From: Angustibacter luteus
Lineage (GTDB): Bacteria > Actinomycetota > Actinomycetes > Actinomycetales > Angustibacteraceae
Assembly (NCBI RefSeq): GCF_039541115.1
Contig: NZ_BAABFP010000007.1
Location: 1 to 64,000 of the forward strand
Direction of reading: 5' to 3'
Length of the DNA stretch: 64,000 nucleotides
Shown: in pieces, positions 44,873-53,828 of the stretch
How the letters are laid out: each line of letters starts with the position of its first letter
Numbering within the stretch: the stretch's first letter is position 1
Program-made: the position numbers and the translations under genes
Notes under the pieces: model-generated
Seen by the model: only the letters and a program-made list of their open reading frames with translations
What the model was told of the DNA's origin: nothing
Database searches by the model: none

Positions 44873-45840
44873 GCCGCCTCCTCGGTGGGGTCGGTGGTGT
44901 CGTCGTCGCTCGCGGTGCGGCCGGTCAGGGTGAGGAAGACCTCGTCGAGCGTGGGCAGGTGCAGCGAGAACTCGTGCACCGTGATGCCGGACTCGGTGAT
45001 CCGGCCGATCAGCGCCGGCAGCAGGGAGTCGTCGTCCACCCGGGCGGTCAGCTCGTGCCGGGCCGTCTCCTCGGGAGCGGTCCGGGTCAGGTCCGCGAGG
45101 ATCGCGCGGACGTCGTCGATCCGGTTCGGGTCCGTCGGGCGGATCCGCAGGCGCTGGCCGCCGATCACGTGCTTGAGACCGTCCGGGGTGTCGTGCGCGA
45201 TGACCTGGCCGCGGTCGATGACGGTGATCTCGTCGGCCAGCGCGTCCGCCTCCTCCAGGTACTGGGTGGTGAGCAGCACGGTGGAACCCTCGTCGACGAC
45301 CTTGCGGACGACGTCCCACATCTCCTCGCGCTTGGCCGGGTCGAGCCCGGTGGTCGGCTCGTCCAGGAAGATGACGGACGGGCGGCCGACCAGGCTCGCG
45401 GCCAGGTCGAGGCGCCGGCGCATGCCGCCGCTGTACGTCTTGGCCATCCGGTCGGCGGCCTCGGACAGGTCGAACCACTCGAGCAGCTCGACGGCGCGGG
45501 CCTTGGCGTCGCGGCCGCTCAGGTTCAGCAGCTGGCCGATCATCACGAGGTTCTGGGTGCCGGTCAGGTCCTCGTCGACCGAGGCGTACTGGCCGGTCAG
45601 GCCGATCCGGGCGCGCACGGCGGCGGCGTCGCGGACGACGTCCAGGCCGTCCACGTGCGCGCTGCCGGAGTCGGCCTGCAACAGGGTGGCGAGGATGCGC
45701 ACGGCGGTGGTCTTGCCGGCGCCGTTCGGGCCCAGCACACCGAGGACGCTGCCCTCACGGGCGGCCAGGTCCACCCCGGCGAGGGCCTGCGTCGTGCCGA
45801 ATCGCTTGGTGAGGCCGGTGGCCTCGATGGCGTAGGTCAT
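44869..45840 (-). CDS. ABC transporter ATP-binding protein, DrrA-like
   Basis: 323 residues. Walker A GPNGAGKTT (about 37-45), signature YSGGMRRRLDLAASL, Walker B VIFLDEPTTGLD and H-loop region TTQYLEEADALAD are intact, with the ~90-residue C-terminal extension found in daunorubicin-resistance ATPases. It energises the DrrB-like permease. The ATG at 45840 has GGAG 8-11 bases upstream. The 209-base region ahead has direct repeats that may bind a regulator. Confidence 0.93.
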   Translation of the reverse strand: MTYAIEATGLTKRFGTTQALAGVDLAAREGSVLGVLGPNGAGKTTAVRILATLLQADSGSAHVDGLDVVRDAAAVRARIGLTGQYASVDEDLTGTQNLVMIGQLLNLSGRDAKARAVELLEWFDLSEAADRMAKTYSGGMRRRLDLAASLVGRPSVIFLDEPTTGLDPAKREEMWDVVRKVVDEGSTVLLTTQYLEEADALADEITVIDRGQVIAHDTPDGLKHVIGGQRLRIRPTDPNRIDDVRAILADLTRTAPEETARHELTARVDDDSLLPALIGRITESGITVHEFSLHLPTLDEVFLTLTGRTASDDDTTDPTEEAA

Positions 45841-45905
45841 GTCAGTTCTCCTGATCTCTGGTGAGCGTGACGATTCCTGGTCGCGCTGGCAGCACGCGCA
45901 CACGG

Positions 45906-45935
45906 CGCTGACACGTCCTGGCACGCGCTGACACG
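45906..45935 (-). promoter_or_regulatory. Direct repeat upstream of drrAB (possible operator)
   Basis: CGCTGACACG occurs exactly at 45906-45915 and again at 45926-45935, 20 bases (about two helical turns) apart, with a weaker third copy (CGCTGGCAGCACG) near 45883. It lies between the drrA start and the adjacent small ORF, a plausible position for a regulator site. A CGTC triplicate follows at 45943-45954. Confidence 0.4.
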
Positions 45936-46049
45936 GCGTGACCGTCCGTCCGTCCGATATGGACGCGTCTGCACGACAACTAGGCAGAATGGGTTAATCA
46001 CGAGCGTCCGCATGGCGGACTCTGCCCACGGTGCGTCACCATTTCCGTT

Positions 46050-46178
46050 GTGAACCCGCTTCCCCTGCGCAGTCCCGCCGCGGCCGGTGACTGCCTCGAC
46101 CTCACCGTCGTCGAGGCCCGTCAGACCGATGCCGTCGAGCTCGGGATGCTGCTGGCCTGGCTGGACGAGCAGGACTGA
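46050..46178 (+). CDS. Small ORF, 42 residues
   Basis: GTG start, TGA stop, product of 42 residues with a short acidic/hydrophobic C-terminal helix (DAVELGMLLAWLDEQD). Similar short proteins ending in an ELxxxLxxLxxW helix occur in actinobacteria as unnamed open reading frames, so this could be real. CACCAT lies 7 bases before the GTG, compatible with a leaderless mRNA, and no ribosome site is seen. Third-position G/C bias fits coding. Function unknown and the call is uncertain. Confidence 0.4.
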   Translation: MNPLPLRSPAAAGDCLDLTVVEARQTDAVELGMLLAWLDEQD

Positions 46179-46234
46179 GCCGAGCCGTCCAGGGCTGAGC
46201 AAGGCCGATCAAGCCACGGCCCCCCGGGGTGGGC

Positions 46235-46240
46235 CACGCT
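46235..46240 (+). promoter_or_regulatory. Predicted leaderless -10 (CACGCT) for the AraC/DinB gene
   Basis: CACGCT ends 6 bases before the ATG at 46247. Confidence 0.4.
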
Positions 46241-46246
46241 GGGCGC

Positions 46247-47164
46247 ATGACGACGGACGTGATGGCCCGGATCCTCGACCTGGTGACCCAGGCGATGGAC
46301 GAGCCCGACACGACCGCGGACGAGCTCGCGTCCCGCGCGTACCTGTCCCGGTTCCACTTCGACCGGCTGGTCGCTGCGGCCACCGGTGAGCCCCCGGGCG
46401 CGTTGCGCCGCCGGCTGCTGCTGGAGCGAGCCGCGTACCGGCTCGTCAACGGCCGCAGCTCGGTGCTGGACGTCGCGGTCGAGGCGGGCTACGGCTCGCA
46501 CGAGGCGTTCACCCGGGCCTTCAACCGCGAGTACGGGTTCGCGCCGACCTCGCTGCGCCGTCGTCCGCCTCGCACGTTCCACGAGCTCGAGCTGCCTTGC
46601 CCGAGCGGCGTGCACTTCCAACCCCCCGGCGGCCTGCGGCTGCCGGCCACCCGACAGGAGAGCCAGATGGACGTCGTGCAGCACCTGGTCGACCACCACG
46701 TCGACGCGTTGACCGAGATCATCGAGCGGGCCGAGCCGCTCACCGACACCGTGCTCGACCAGCCGATCAGCGTGTCGGTCGAGACCATCGACGGCGAGCA
46801 GACCCTGCGCTCGCTGATCAACGCGATGGTGACGCAGGAGGAGCACTGGCTGTCCGCGCTGCGCGGTGGCGGGTGGCCGGACGAGAGCGACCGCAGCGTG
46901 CCCGGCCTGCGGGCGCGACACGCGGTGGCCGGACGGGACTACCGGGCGATGGTGGCCGACGCGATCAGCGACGGCCGGCTCGCGGACACGTTCGTCGACA
47001 CGACCTGCGGGCCGCCGACCACGCACACCCTGGGCGGCACGATCGGCCACGTCATCACCTTCGCGGCAGTGCGCCGCACGCTCGCCGTCGGCGCGCTGGA
47101 GACCGCCGGCGTCGAGGACGAGGCGTGGGCCGACCCGCGGCCCTTCCTGGACGGCCTGCACTAG
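46247..47164 (+). CDS. AraC-type HTH regulator fused to a DinB-like domain
   Basis: 305 residues. The N-terminal ~110 residues hold two helix-turn-helix motifs of the AraC family (DELASRAYLSRFHFDRLVAA; VLDVAVEAGYGSHEAFTRAF). The C-terminal ~165 residues form a DinB/YfiT-like four-helix domain (VQHLVDHHVDALTEIIERAE; INAMVTQEEHWLSALRG; IGHVITFAAVRR) with His residues spaced as in metal-binding DinB proteins (H49-, H-, H-type). This fusion probably senses a small molecule or thiol and controls transcription. The CACGCT hexamer and ATG at 46247 decide the start; an upstream GTG adds six unsupported residues. Confidence 0.85.
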   Translation: MTTDVMARILDLVTQAMDEPDTTADELASRAYLSRFHFDRLVAAATGEPPGALRRRLLLERAAYRLVNGRSSVLDVAVEAGYGSHEAFTRAFNREYGFAPTSLRRRPPRTFHELELPCPSGVHFQPPGGLRLPATRQESQMDVVQHLVDHHVDALTEIIERAEPLTDTVLDQPISVSVETIDGEQTLRSLINAMVTQEEHWLSALRGGGWPDESDRSVPGLRARHAVAGRDYRAMVADAISDGRLADTFVDTTCGPPTTHTLGGTIGHVITFAAVRRTLAVGALETAGVEDEAWADPRPFLDGLH

Positions 47165-47200
47165 CTCGCAGCCCCGGCCGGTCGCTGACCTGAACGTCGG

Positions 47201-47272
47201 CTAGCGGCCCAGGTGCAGCCGGAGGGCCAGGAACTCGATGTCAGCCTGCGGCAGGCTCACGCTGACCTTGCT
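47201..47272 (-). pseudogene. Possible remnant of a ribbon-helix-helix antitoxin N-terminus
   Basis: An open frame on the minus strand reads SKVSVSLPQADIEFLALRLHLGR and then stops. The phrase KVSVSLPxxDIEFL is the usual opening of small ribbon-helix-helix antitoxins, but the start codon is absent (GGT where ATG is expected) and the protein ends after 23 residues, against about 70-90 normally. No toxin gene is next to it. It may be a decayed fragment or a chance resemblance. Confidence 0.25.
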
Positions 47273-47311
47273 ACCCGGGTATGACCGGTCGTGCTACCTG
47301 TCGGGCCCGGG

Positions 47312-47947
47312 TCACGGTGAAGCCTGGCCGAGCCAGCGGACCAGCAGCGCCGTCACGGTGCCGGTCATCACCCGACGAGCGGCCGTCTCGTCGAGGTCGA
47401 AGTCCTGTCGAAGCATCTGCCAGTCGCCCGAGGTCGTCGCCGTCGTCATCGCCACCACCAACGCCTCGCGAAGGCTGGTCGCCGTGGTGCCGCCGGCCTC
47501 GAGCTCGGGTGCGAAAGCCTGCTCCACCCCACGCCGGGCCAGGTCGATGTGCCGGGACCGGTTGTGCTGCAGCTGTTTCGAGAACGGCGTACGCAGCCGG
47601 GCCGCCGCCGCCGCCGGGGCCAGGGTCTCCAGCGCGGCGGCCCGGTGCGCGCAGAACCGGTCGATCCGCTCGGTCAGGGGCAGCGCCAGGTCGACCGGCT
47701 GGGACTGCGCCTCCTCGCGCTCGAGCACGACTGCGCCGGTCGCGGCGAACAGGGCCTCGAGGTCGCGGAAGTTGGTCCACAACGTGCGCAGGGAGATGCC
47801 GGCCCGCTCGGCGATCCGCTCGCCGGTGGGGCTCAGGTCGCCGGACTCGATCAGCTGCAGGTGGGCGCTCACGATCGCGGCCTTGCTGCGTTCGGCCCGC
47901 GCCGTCCGGCCGTCGACGCTGCCCGCGGCGGGCTGTTCGGAGGTCAC
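47312..47947 (-). CDS. TetR/AcrR-family transcriptional regulator
   Basis: 211 residues. The N-terminal HTH is typical (RSKAAIVSAHLQLIESGD...GERIAERAGISLRTLWTNFRDLEALFAA, about 18-62), followed by an all-helical ligand-binding domain. It is divergently transcribed from the liv ABC operon with a shared 195-base control region, so autoregulation and repression of that operon are the natural inference; the ligand is unknown. GTG at 47947 is chosen because a GATACT hexamer lies 6 bases upstream. Confidence 0.88.
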   Translation of the reverse strand: MTSEQPAAGSVDGRTARAERSKAAIVSAHLQLIESGDLSPTGERIAERAGISLRTLWTNFRDLEALFAATGAVVLEREEAQSQPVDLALPLTERIDRFCAHRAAALETLAPAAAAARLRTPFSKQLQHNRSRHIDLARRGVEQAFAPELEAGGTTATSLREALVVAMTTATTSGDWQMLRQDFDLDETAARRVMTGTVTALLVRWLGQASP

Positions 47948-47953
47948 GTGCGG

Positions 47954-47959
47954 AGTATC
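47954..47959 (-). promoter_or_regulatory. Predicted leaderless -10 (GATACT) for the TetR gene
   Basis: GATACT on the minus strand, 6 bases before the GTG at 47947. Confidence 0.35.
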
Positions 47960-48028
47960 CACGATCGCCGAAACATGCACTAGACATGCGTCGACCCTTC
48001 CCGCAGCGCTCTCGCGCCCGTGCCGTTG

Positions 48029-48080
48029 GTCACGGAAAGGTGACGATTGCACCCGGCTCGTTGACTTCCTATCTGCAACG
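48029..48080. promoter_or_regulatory. Inverted-repeat candidates for the TetR operator
   Basis: In the divergent control region, GTCAC/GTGAC (48029-48033 and 48040-48044) and CGTTG/CAACG (48059-48063 and 48076-48080) form short inverted repeats of TetR-like spacing. TTGACT at 48061 may be the -35 box of the liv operon, in which case the second repeat overlaps the promoter. Confidence 0.3.
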
Positions 48081-48142
48081 TCAGTGCACTTACCTCGTTC
48101 CGGCGCGGAGGCCGGTGGCGCACCCGAGACAGCGAGGTGAGC

Positions 48143-48922
48143 ATGGCACCGAGCCCGGCGACCCTCGGCCTGCGCGACGTCGGCCGCACCTTCGGCGGCC
48201 TTCGCGCGCTCGACCAGGTCAGCCTCGACCTGGCGGCCGGCGAGGTGCTCGGGGTCATCGGCCCCAACGGTGCGGGGAAGACGACGCTGTTCAACGTCGT
48301 CTGCGGGTTCGTCCGGCCGACCAGCGGGTCCCTGACCCTGGACGGCGCTCCGTGGCGCCCGCAGCCGCATCGCCTGGCCGGGCAAGGCATCTCGCGCACC
48401 ATGCAGGGCCTCGGGCTGTTCGGCGGGCTGGACGTCCTGGAGAACGTGATGATGGGTGCGACGCGCACGTCACGGGCCGGCTGGGCCTCGGCCCTGCTGG
48501 GCGGCGGGCGCAGTCGAGGTGACGAGCAGCGGCTGCGCGAGGCTGCGACGTCCGTGCTCGACGAGCTCGCCATCGCGGACGTCGCCCACGCCCGGCCTGG
48601 CGCGCTGCCCTACGCCGTTCGCAAGCGGGTCGCCCTCGCACGCGCGCTGGTCTCGAGGCCGCGCCTGCTGCTGCTCGACGAGCCCGCCGGCGGGCTTGGT
48701 GCCGCGGACGTCGACGAGCTGGCCGGGCTGGTCCGCGGTCTGCCCCGGCACGACCGGCACCCGTGCTCGGTGATGCTCGTCGAGCACCACGTGGACCTCG
48801 TGATGCAGGTCTGCGACCGGGTCGTCGTCCTCAACTTCGGTCAGCTCATCGCCGCCGGCCCGCCCGCGCAGGTCCGGGCTGACCCTGCCGTCCTCGAGGC
48901 CTACCTGGGGAAGGCCGGATGA
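48143..48922 (+). CDS. livG: Branched-chain amino acid ABC transporter ATP-binding protein (LivG)
   Basis: 259 residues. Walker A GPNGAGKTT (about 41-49), Walker B LLLLDEPAGG and the LivG hallmark VMLVEHHVDLVMQVCDRVVV are present. The ABC signature reads LPYAVRKRVALARAL rather than the usual LPYGxQRRLEIARAL, a notable deviation at the Gly-Gln positions. It powers uptake of a branched-chain amino acid, amide or related compound with the genes that follow. ATG at 48143 with GAGGTG just upstream. Confidence 0.9.
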   Translation: MAPSPATLGLRDVGRTFGGLRALDQVSLDLAAGEVLGVIGPNGAGKTTLFNVVCGFVRPTSGSLTLDGAPWRPQPHRLAGQGISRTMQGLGLFGGLDVLENVMMGATRTSRAGWASALLGGGRSRGDEQRLREAATSVLDELAIADVAHARPGALPYAVRKRVALARALVSRPRLLLLDEPAGGLGAADVDELAGLVRGLPRHDRHPCSVMLVEHHVDLVMQVCDRVVVLNFGQLIAAGPPAQVRADPAVLEAYLGKAG

Positions 48923-49635
48923 CCGCGGCGCTGCAGGTGCGCGGCCTGACCGCCGGCTACGGGGCTGTCCCCGTCCTGCGCGACCTCGACCTCGACGTCC
49001 CGCCACGGATGGTCGTCGCGGTGCTCGGCGCCAACGGCGCCGGCAAGACCACGTTGCTGCGAGCACTCACCGGTGGCGCCCTCACATCGTCCGGCCAGAT
49101 CACCTACGGCGGGCACGACCTGAGCCGGGTCGCCGTGTCGGACCTGGTGCGGCTCGGCATCGCCCACGTGCCCGAGGGCCGCGCAGTGATCACCGACCTG
49201 ACCGTGGACGAGAACCTGCGCCTGGGTGGGCTGTGGCGCGACGACCGCAAGGCCCAGCGGCAGGACCTGTCCCGCGTCTACGACCTGTTCGAGCCGTTGG
49301 CCCGCCGGCGCAGCTACCCCGGGCACCTGCTGTCGGGCGGCGAGCGCCAGATGCTCGGCATCGGCCGCGCGCTGATGTCCCGGCCGACCCTGATGCTGCT
49401 GGACGAGCCGTCCCTCGGTCTCGCGCCGCAGACCACGGCGGCGATCATGGCGCTGCTCGCCACGCTGCGCGACGACCAGGGGATCAGCGTCCTGCTCGTC
49501 GAGCAGAACGTCGGCGGCGCGTTGTCGATCGCGGACCGCGCGGTCGTGCTCTCGCTCGGCCGGGTCGTGGTGTCGACCACGCCGCAGGAGCTCGCCGGCG
49601 ACGACCGGGCCCGGCACGCCTACCTGGGCTACTGA
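48919..49635 (+). CDS. livF: Branched-chain amino acid ABC transporter ATP-binding protein (LivF)
   Basis: 238 residues. Walker A GANGAGKTT, signature LSGGERQMLGIGRALM and Walker B LMLLDEPSLGLAP are canonical, and EGRAVITDLTVDENL is typical of LivF. The ATG overlaps the livG stop, and the stop overlaps the livH start. LivF and LivG form the ATPase heterodimer. Confidence 0.94.
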   Translation: MTAALQVRGLTAGYGAVPVLRDLDLDVPPRMVVAVLGANGAGKTTLLRALTGGALTSSGQITYGGHDLSRVAVSDLVRLGIAHVPEGRAVITDLTVDENLRLGGLWRDDRKAQRQDLSRVYDLFEPLARRRSYPGHLLSGGERQMLGIGRALMSRPTLMLLDEPSLGLAPQTTAAIMALLATLRDDQGISVLLVEQNVGGALSIADRAVVLSLGRVVVSTTPQELAGDDRARHAYLGY

Positions 49636-50513
49636 TGGAGCGCTTCCTGTTCCTCACGGTCGACGGCGTCACGAACGGCGCGGTGCTCGCCGCCTTCGCG
49701 GCCGCTCTCGTGATCATCTGGCGCGCCACCCGGACGGTGAACTTCGCGCAGGGCGCCATGGCGGTGCTGACCACGTACGTGGCGTACGCCGTCACGCAGG
49801 CGAGCGGGTCGTACTGGTTGGGCTTCGCCGCCGCGCTGGTGGCCGGGGCGCTGCTGGGGGCCGCCGTCGAGCGTGGGCTGATGCGGTTCGTGCCGGCCGA
49901 CAACCACCTGGCCGCCGTCATCGTCGCACTCGGCCTGGTGACCATCCTGCAGGCCCTGATGAGCGCGGTGTTCGGCAACGAGTACCGGCCGATGCAGGTC
50001 CCGTTCAGCCGGGCGGCGGGCCACGCCGCCCGACTCACGCTGCCCTCGCCGTACGACGTGTTCACGTTCGTGGCGGTCGCGCTGATGCTGGCCTCGCTCG
50101 CCTGGCTGCTCGGCCGGACCGCGCTGGGCCTGCGGCTGCGCGCCTCGGCCTTCGCGCCGGACGTCGCGCGGCTGCTCGGCGTGCGGGTGTCCCGGATGCT
50201 CACGGTCGGCTGGATGCTCGCGTCGTCGGCAGGCGCGCTGGCGGCGGTCCTGGTGGTGCCGACCGGCCTGGGGCTGAACCCCTCGGCGATGGACCTGGTG
50301 TTCGTCTCGGCCTTCGCCGCCGCGGTGATCGGGGGCCTGGACAGCCTGGTCGGCTCCCTCGTCGGTGGGCTCGTCGTCGGCCTGGTGCTGTCGTACGCCA
50401 CCGGCTACGTGAGCAGCGACGCGACTCCGCTGGTGGTGCTGGCCCTGCTGCTCGTCGTCCTGCTGGTGCGGCCGTCGGGGCTGTTCGCGCCCACCGCGGT
50501 GAGGCAGGTATGA
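49635..50513 (+). CDS. livH: Branched-chain amino acid ABC transporter permease (LivH)
   Basis: 292 residues, about eight transmembrane helices. It opens with the LivH pattern (TVDGVTNGAVLAAFAAALVI; TRTVNFAQGAMAVLTTYVAY) and has the EAA-like loop segment ASAFAPDVARLLGVRVSRM. The ATG overlaps the livF stop. It forms the membrane channel with LivM. Confidence 0.93.
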   Translation: MERFLFLTVDGVTNGAVLAAFAAALVIIWRATRTVNFAQGAMAVLTTYVAYAVTQASGSYWLGFAAALVAGALLGAAVERGLMRFVPADNHLAAVIVALGLVTILQALMSAVFGNEYRPMQVPFSRAAGHAARLTLPSPYDVFTFVAVALMLASLAWLLGRTALGLRLRASAFAPDVARLLGVRVSRMLTVGWMLASSAGALAAVLVVPTGLGLNPSAMDLVFVSAFAAAVIGGLDSLVGSLVGGLVVGLVLSYATGYVSSDATPLVVLALLLVVLLVRPSGLFAPTAVRQV

Positions 50514-51571
50514 CCCCCCTGCTGCGCCACCTGGGGTGGGCGGCACTGGCCGCGCTGCTCGTGCTCGCGCTGAGCCTGCTGCTCGGGCCGTTCCGCAACT
50601 TCGAGCTCGCGACCGTTGCCGCGTACTTCTGCGCGGCCGCCGGGCTCACGGTGCTGACCGGCCTCTCCGGCCAGCTGTCGCTGGGCCAGGGCGCCTTCAT
50701 GGCCGTCGGGGCGTACGCGGCGACCGGCACCTCGCAGCTGCTCGCCGACCGGACCTGGGCGGTGGGGCTGTCCGAGGTGGTGCCGGTCCTGGCCGGGGCC
50801 CTGGCGGCCGGGGTCGTGGGGCTGGTCATCGGAGTGGCGGCCGCCCGCCTGCGCGGCCCGTACCTGGCGGGGGTGACGCTGGCGCTGGCGATCGCGGTCC
50901 CGTCGGTCGCGAGCCTCTTCGACGGCCTGCTGGGTGGCGACCAGGGGCTGACGTACGCCGCCGAGCCGCCGCCGGCGATCGGTGGTCGAGCCGTCCCGGT
51001 GGAGCAGTGGCAGGTCTGGGTCTCCTGGGCGGTGGCGCTGCTCGTCGCGGTCGGGCTGGCGAACCTGAGCCGCAGCCGGCTGGGGCGGACGCTGCGCGCG
51101 ATCCGGGACGACGAGTCCGCAGCCGCGCTGGCCGGCGTGGACGTCGCTCGGGCCCGGGCCACCGTGTTCGGCGTCAGCTCGGTGGCCGCCGGCGCGGGTG
51201 GGGCGCTGGTCGCCTGGCAGACGCAGATTGCCGCGCCGGGCGCCTACCCGCTCACCCTGTCGTTGTCGCTGCTGATCGCCGTGGTCATCGGCGGACTGGG
51301 CCGGCTGTCGGGGGCGGCCGTCGGCGCGGCGCTGCTGGTGCTGCTGCCCGACCTGGCGCAGTCGCTCACGGACGCGCTGGACCTGTCCGCCGAGCAGGCC
51401 CAGCGCTGGCAGGGCACCCTGCCGCAGCTGCTGTTCGGCGTGGTCGTGATCCTCGTCGTCCTCGTTGCGCCGCAAGGCCTCCACGGACTGAGCGAGCGCG
51501 CCGTCCAGCGTGCCCGGAAGCTGTCGAGCCCCCGACCCATCCCATCCCACGAAAGGCAGTCCGAGCGATGA
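50510..51571 (+). CDS. livM: Branched-chain amino acid ABC transporter permease (LivM)
   Basis: 353 residues, about nine transmembrane helices. [25 protein letters not shown] is the LivM signature, and the cytoplasmic loop [24 protein letters not shown] contacts the ATPases. Overlaps livH (ATGA at 50510-50513) and the binding-protein gene, so all five liv genes appear to be one mRNA. A basic C-terminal tail ([15 protein letters not shown]) is longer than usual. Confidence 0.93.
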   Translation: MTPLLRHLGWAALAALLVLALSLLLGPFRNFELATVAAYFCAAAGLTVLTGLSGQLSLGQGAFMAVGAYAATGTSQLLADRTWAVGLSEVVPVLAGALAAGVVGLVIGVAAARLRGPYLAGVTLALAIAVPSVASLFDGLLGGDQGLTYAAEPPPAIGGRAVPVEQWQVWVSWAVALLVAVGLANLSRSRLGRTLRAIRDDESAAALAGVDVARARATVFGVSSVAAGAGGALVAWQTQIAAPGAYPLTLSLSLLIAVVIGGLGRLSGAAVGAALLVLLPDLAQSLTDALDLSAEQAQRWQGTLPQLLFGVVVILVVLVAPQGLHGLSERAVQRARKLSSPRPIPSHERQSER

Positions 51572-52869
51572 GGAACCACGCATCTCGAAGGGTCCTGGCG
51601 GTCGCGTCCGCGACGCTGCTGCTGAGCGCGGTCGCCTGCAGTCGAGGCGGCACCGGTAGCGGGGGCGGCGCGGACGACGCCGCCCGGGCGGACGTGCCCG
51701 GAGTCACCGACACGCAGATCCTGCTCGGCACGCACATGCCGCTGACCGGGCCGGCTTCCGGCGGCTACTCGAAGATCGCGCCCGCGACCAAGGCGTACTT
51801 CGACTTCGTCAACGCCGCCGGCGGGGTCAACGGCCGCAAGATCACCTACAAGTACCTGGACGACGGTTACAACCCGGCGAACACGCAGAAGGTGGTTCGC
51901 CAGCTCGTGCTGCAGGACAAGGTGTTCAGCGTGCTCAACGGTCTCGGCACACCCACCCACACGTCGGTGCTGGACTTCCTGGGCTCGAACAAGGTGCCCG
52001 ACCTGTTCGTCGCCTCGGGCGCCACCGCCTGGAACCAGCCGCAGAAGTACCCGAACACCTTCGGGTTCAACACCGACTACACGGTCGAGGGCAAGATCCT
52101 CGCGACCTACGTGAAGGCGAGCCTGCCCGGCAAGAAGGTCTGCTCGCTCGGCCAGAGCGACGACTTCGGCGCCGACTTCGTCAAGGGCGTCGAGACGGTG
52201 CTCGGCGCGAGCGGGCTGGCGGCCAAGCAGAGCTACACGGTGACGAACCAGAACGTCGCCCCGCAGGTCGGCGCGCTCAAGGCGGCCGGCTGCCAGGTGG
52301 TGATGCTGGCGACCGTGCCGGGCTTCACCGCGCTGACCGTCGGCACGGCCGCGAAGCTGGCCTTCCAGCCCCAGTGGGTCGTCTCGAACGTCGGAGGCGA
52401 CTACAAGACCGTCGCGGCCGCGTTGGGCAAGGCGGCGCCGCTGCTCGAGGGCATGGTCGGGCTCAACTACCTGCCGATGTACAACGACACCGCCAACCCG
52501 TGGATCCAGCTGTTCACGAAGGTCAACGACCAGAACAACGGCAAGGCCGATTTCGACGGCAACGTCGTCTACGGGATGTCGGTCGGCTACCTGGCGGTCC
52601 AGTCGTTGCAGAACGCCGGCAAGGACCTGACTCGGGACGGCGTCGTGCAGGCCGTGGAGAAGAACGGGTTCGTCGGGCCGGGTCTGGTGCCGTTGCGGTT
52701 CTCCGCCACCGACCACTCGGGCTACGCCGGTGGCCGTCTGACGAAGGTCGCGGGCGGTGTCCAGGCCTACTTCGGCCCGTCGTACGTCACGGACGACGGG
52801 TCCGGGGCGGTCACCGAGTCCTCGCAGGCGCCCGCCACCCCGCCCGCGAGCGGCATCCCGGCGAGCTGA
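51568..52869 (+). CDS. ABC transporter substrate-binding lipoprotein (LivK-like)
   Basis: 433 residues. The signal peptide ends in the lipobox LSAVAC (Cys about residue 25). The mature part is a type I periplasmic-binding fold: [40 protein letters not shown] and [20 protein letters not shown] match branched-chain amino acid / amide receptors. It delivers the substrate to LivHM. The specific ligand is not predictable. Last gene of the operon, followed by a strong terminator. Confidence 0.92.
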   Translation: MRNHASRRVLAVASATLLLSAVACSRGGTGSGGGADDAARADVPGVTDTQILLGTHMPLTGPASGGYSKIAPATKAYFDFVNAAGGVNGRKITYKYLDDGYNPANTQKVVRQLVLQDKVFSVLNGLGTPTHTSVLDFLGSNKVPDLFVASGATAWNQPQKYPNTFGFNTDYTVEGKILATYVKASLPGKKVCSLGQSDDFGADFVKGVETVLGASGLAAKQSYTVTNQNVAPQVGALKAAGCQVVMLATVPGFTALTVGTAAKLAFQPQWVVSNVGGDYKTVAAALGKAAPLLEGMVGLNYLPMYNDTANPWIQLFTKVNDQNNGKADFDGNVVYGMSVGYLAVQSLQNAGKDLTRDGVVQAVEKNGFVGPGLVPLRFSATDHSGYAGGRLTKVAGGVQAYFGPSYVTDDGSGAVTESSQAPATPPASGIPAS

Positions 52870-52897
52870 ACCCAGCCGGCCGCTGGCCGAGTGCAGC

Positions 52898-52935
52898 GAA
52901 GTGGGGCACCCGACGTCCGTCAGGTGCCCCACTTC
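52898..52935. terminator. 13-bp hairpin between livK and msrA
   Basis: GAAGTGGGGCACC (52898-52910) pairs perfectly with 52923-52935 around a 12-base loop, followed by TCTGGTTT. It lies 28 bases after the liv stop and 27 bases from the convergent msrA stop, so it may serve both genes. Confidence 0.8.
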
Positions 52936-52961
52936 TCTGGTTTCGCGGGTGCGGTCGACCG

Positions 52962-53630
52962 TTACGCGGCCGGGCCCGCCCCGGGCATCGGGCAGACCGC
53001 GCCCGTGCCACCGATGCCGCAGTAGCCGTTCGGCACCTTGTAGAGGTACTGCTGGTGGTAGTCCTCGGCGTAGTAGAACTCGCCCGCCTCGGACACCGGG
53101 CGGATGTCGGTGGTGATGTCACCGAAACCCTTGGCGCGCAGCGACTCCTGGTACGCGGCCTTCGACTGCTCGATCAGCTCGCGCTGCTCGTCGGTCGTCC
53201 AGTAGATCGCCGACCGGTACTGGGTGCCGCGGTCGTTGCCCTGCCGGAACCCCTGGGTCGGGTCGTGGCTCTCCCAGAACGTCTTCAGCAGCTCGGCGGT
53301 CGAGACCTGGGTGGGGTCGTAGGCGACCAGCACCGCCTCGGTGTGGCCGGTGCGCCCGGTGCAGGTCTCGTCGTACGTCGGGTTGGGGGTGATGCCGCCC
53401 TGGTAGCCGGCCGCGGTGGTCACGACCCCGGGGGTCTGCCAGAAGATCCGCTCGGCGCCCCAGAAACACCCCATCGCGATGTACAGCACCGCAGTGCCCT
53501 CGGGCCACGGGCCCTTGAGCGGGGTGCCGAGGACGGCGTGGGTCTCGGGGACGGGGTAGGGGGTGCTGGCGCGACCCGGCAGGGCCTCGTCAGCGGTGAT
53601 CATGCGGGTCTTGGTCGACGAACCGAACAC
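52962..53630 (-). CDS. msrA: Peptide-methionine (S)-S-oxide reductase MsrA
   Basis: 222 residues. The catalytic motif [18 protein letters not shown] (Cys about 54) and the substrate residues [21 protein letters not shown] and AEDYHQQYL are conserved, with a C-terminal [14 protein letters not shown] segment whose cysteines could recycle the enzyme. It repairs methionine-S-sulfoxide in proteins using thioredoxin. The GTG start has AGGAGG 8 bases upstream. The N-terminal ~40 residues ([14 protein letters not shown]...TPY) are the usual actinobacterial extension. Confidence 0.95.
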   Translation of the reverse strand: MFGSSTKTRMITADEALPGRASTPYPVPETHAVLGTPLKGPWPEGTAVLYIAMGCFWGAERIFWQTPGVVTTAAGYQGGITPNPTYDETCTGRTGHTEAVLVAYDPTQVSTAELLKTFWESHDPTQGFRQGNDRGTQYRSAIYWTTDEQRELIEQSKAAYQESLRAKGFGDITTDIRPVSEAGEFYYAEDYHQQYLYKVPNGYCGIGGTGAVCPMPGAGPAA

Positions 53631-53748
53631 GGTGGGGACCTCCTCGTTAGTTCCATCCCGTCCAACCACGCCTGAGCACGGTTCGTTCCCGCTACCGCTG
53701 TGGTGGCGGACATACGCCGTGATGGGCCTCAGCATGGGTCAGTTGGGG

Positions 53749-53814
53749 TGCAATTGGTAGTGTGGATAGCGTGCAATAAGTCGTGCAGAATGGATGCAAT
53801 AAGTAGTGTAGAAC
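53749..53814 (+). repeat. Three 20-bp direct repeats with exact 23-bp period
   Basis: TGCAATTGGTAGTGTGGATA (53749), TGCAATAAGTCGTGCAGAAT (53772) and TGCAATAAGTAGTGTAGAAC (53795) are 14-17 of 20 identical to one another and start exactly 23 bases apart. They are much more AT-rich than the surroundings and end 14 bases before the -10 of the DUF4143 gene, so the third copy overlaps the -35 position. Most likely an operator array or a recognition array for an imported element. Confidence 0.8.
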
Positions 53815-53828
53815 CCCTCCGCGCCGGA

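Noticed and set aside
48543-48640. Frameshift suspected in livG because of the odd signature region.
   Set aside because: The frame is continuous, downstream Walker B and H-loop are correct, and the third-position G/C bias is preserved.
53631-53748. Possible small gene between msrA and the DUF4143 repeats.
   Set aside because: No start with a ribosome site or leaderless hexamer leads to more than a few dozen codons, and the base bias is not coding-like.
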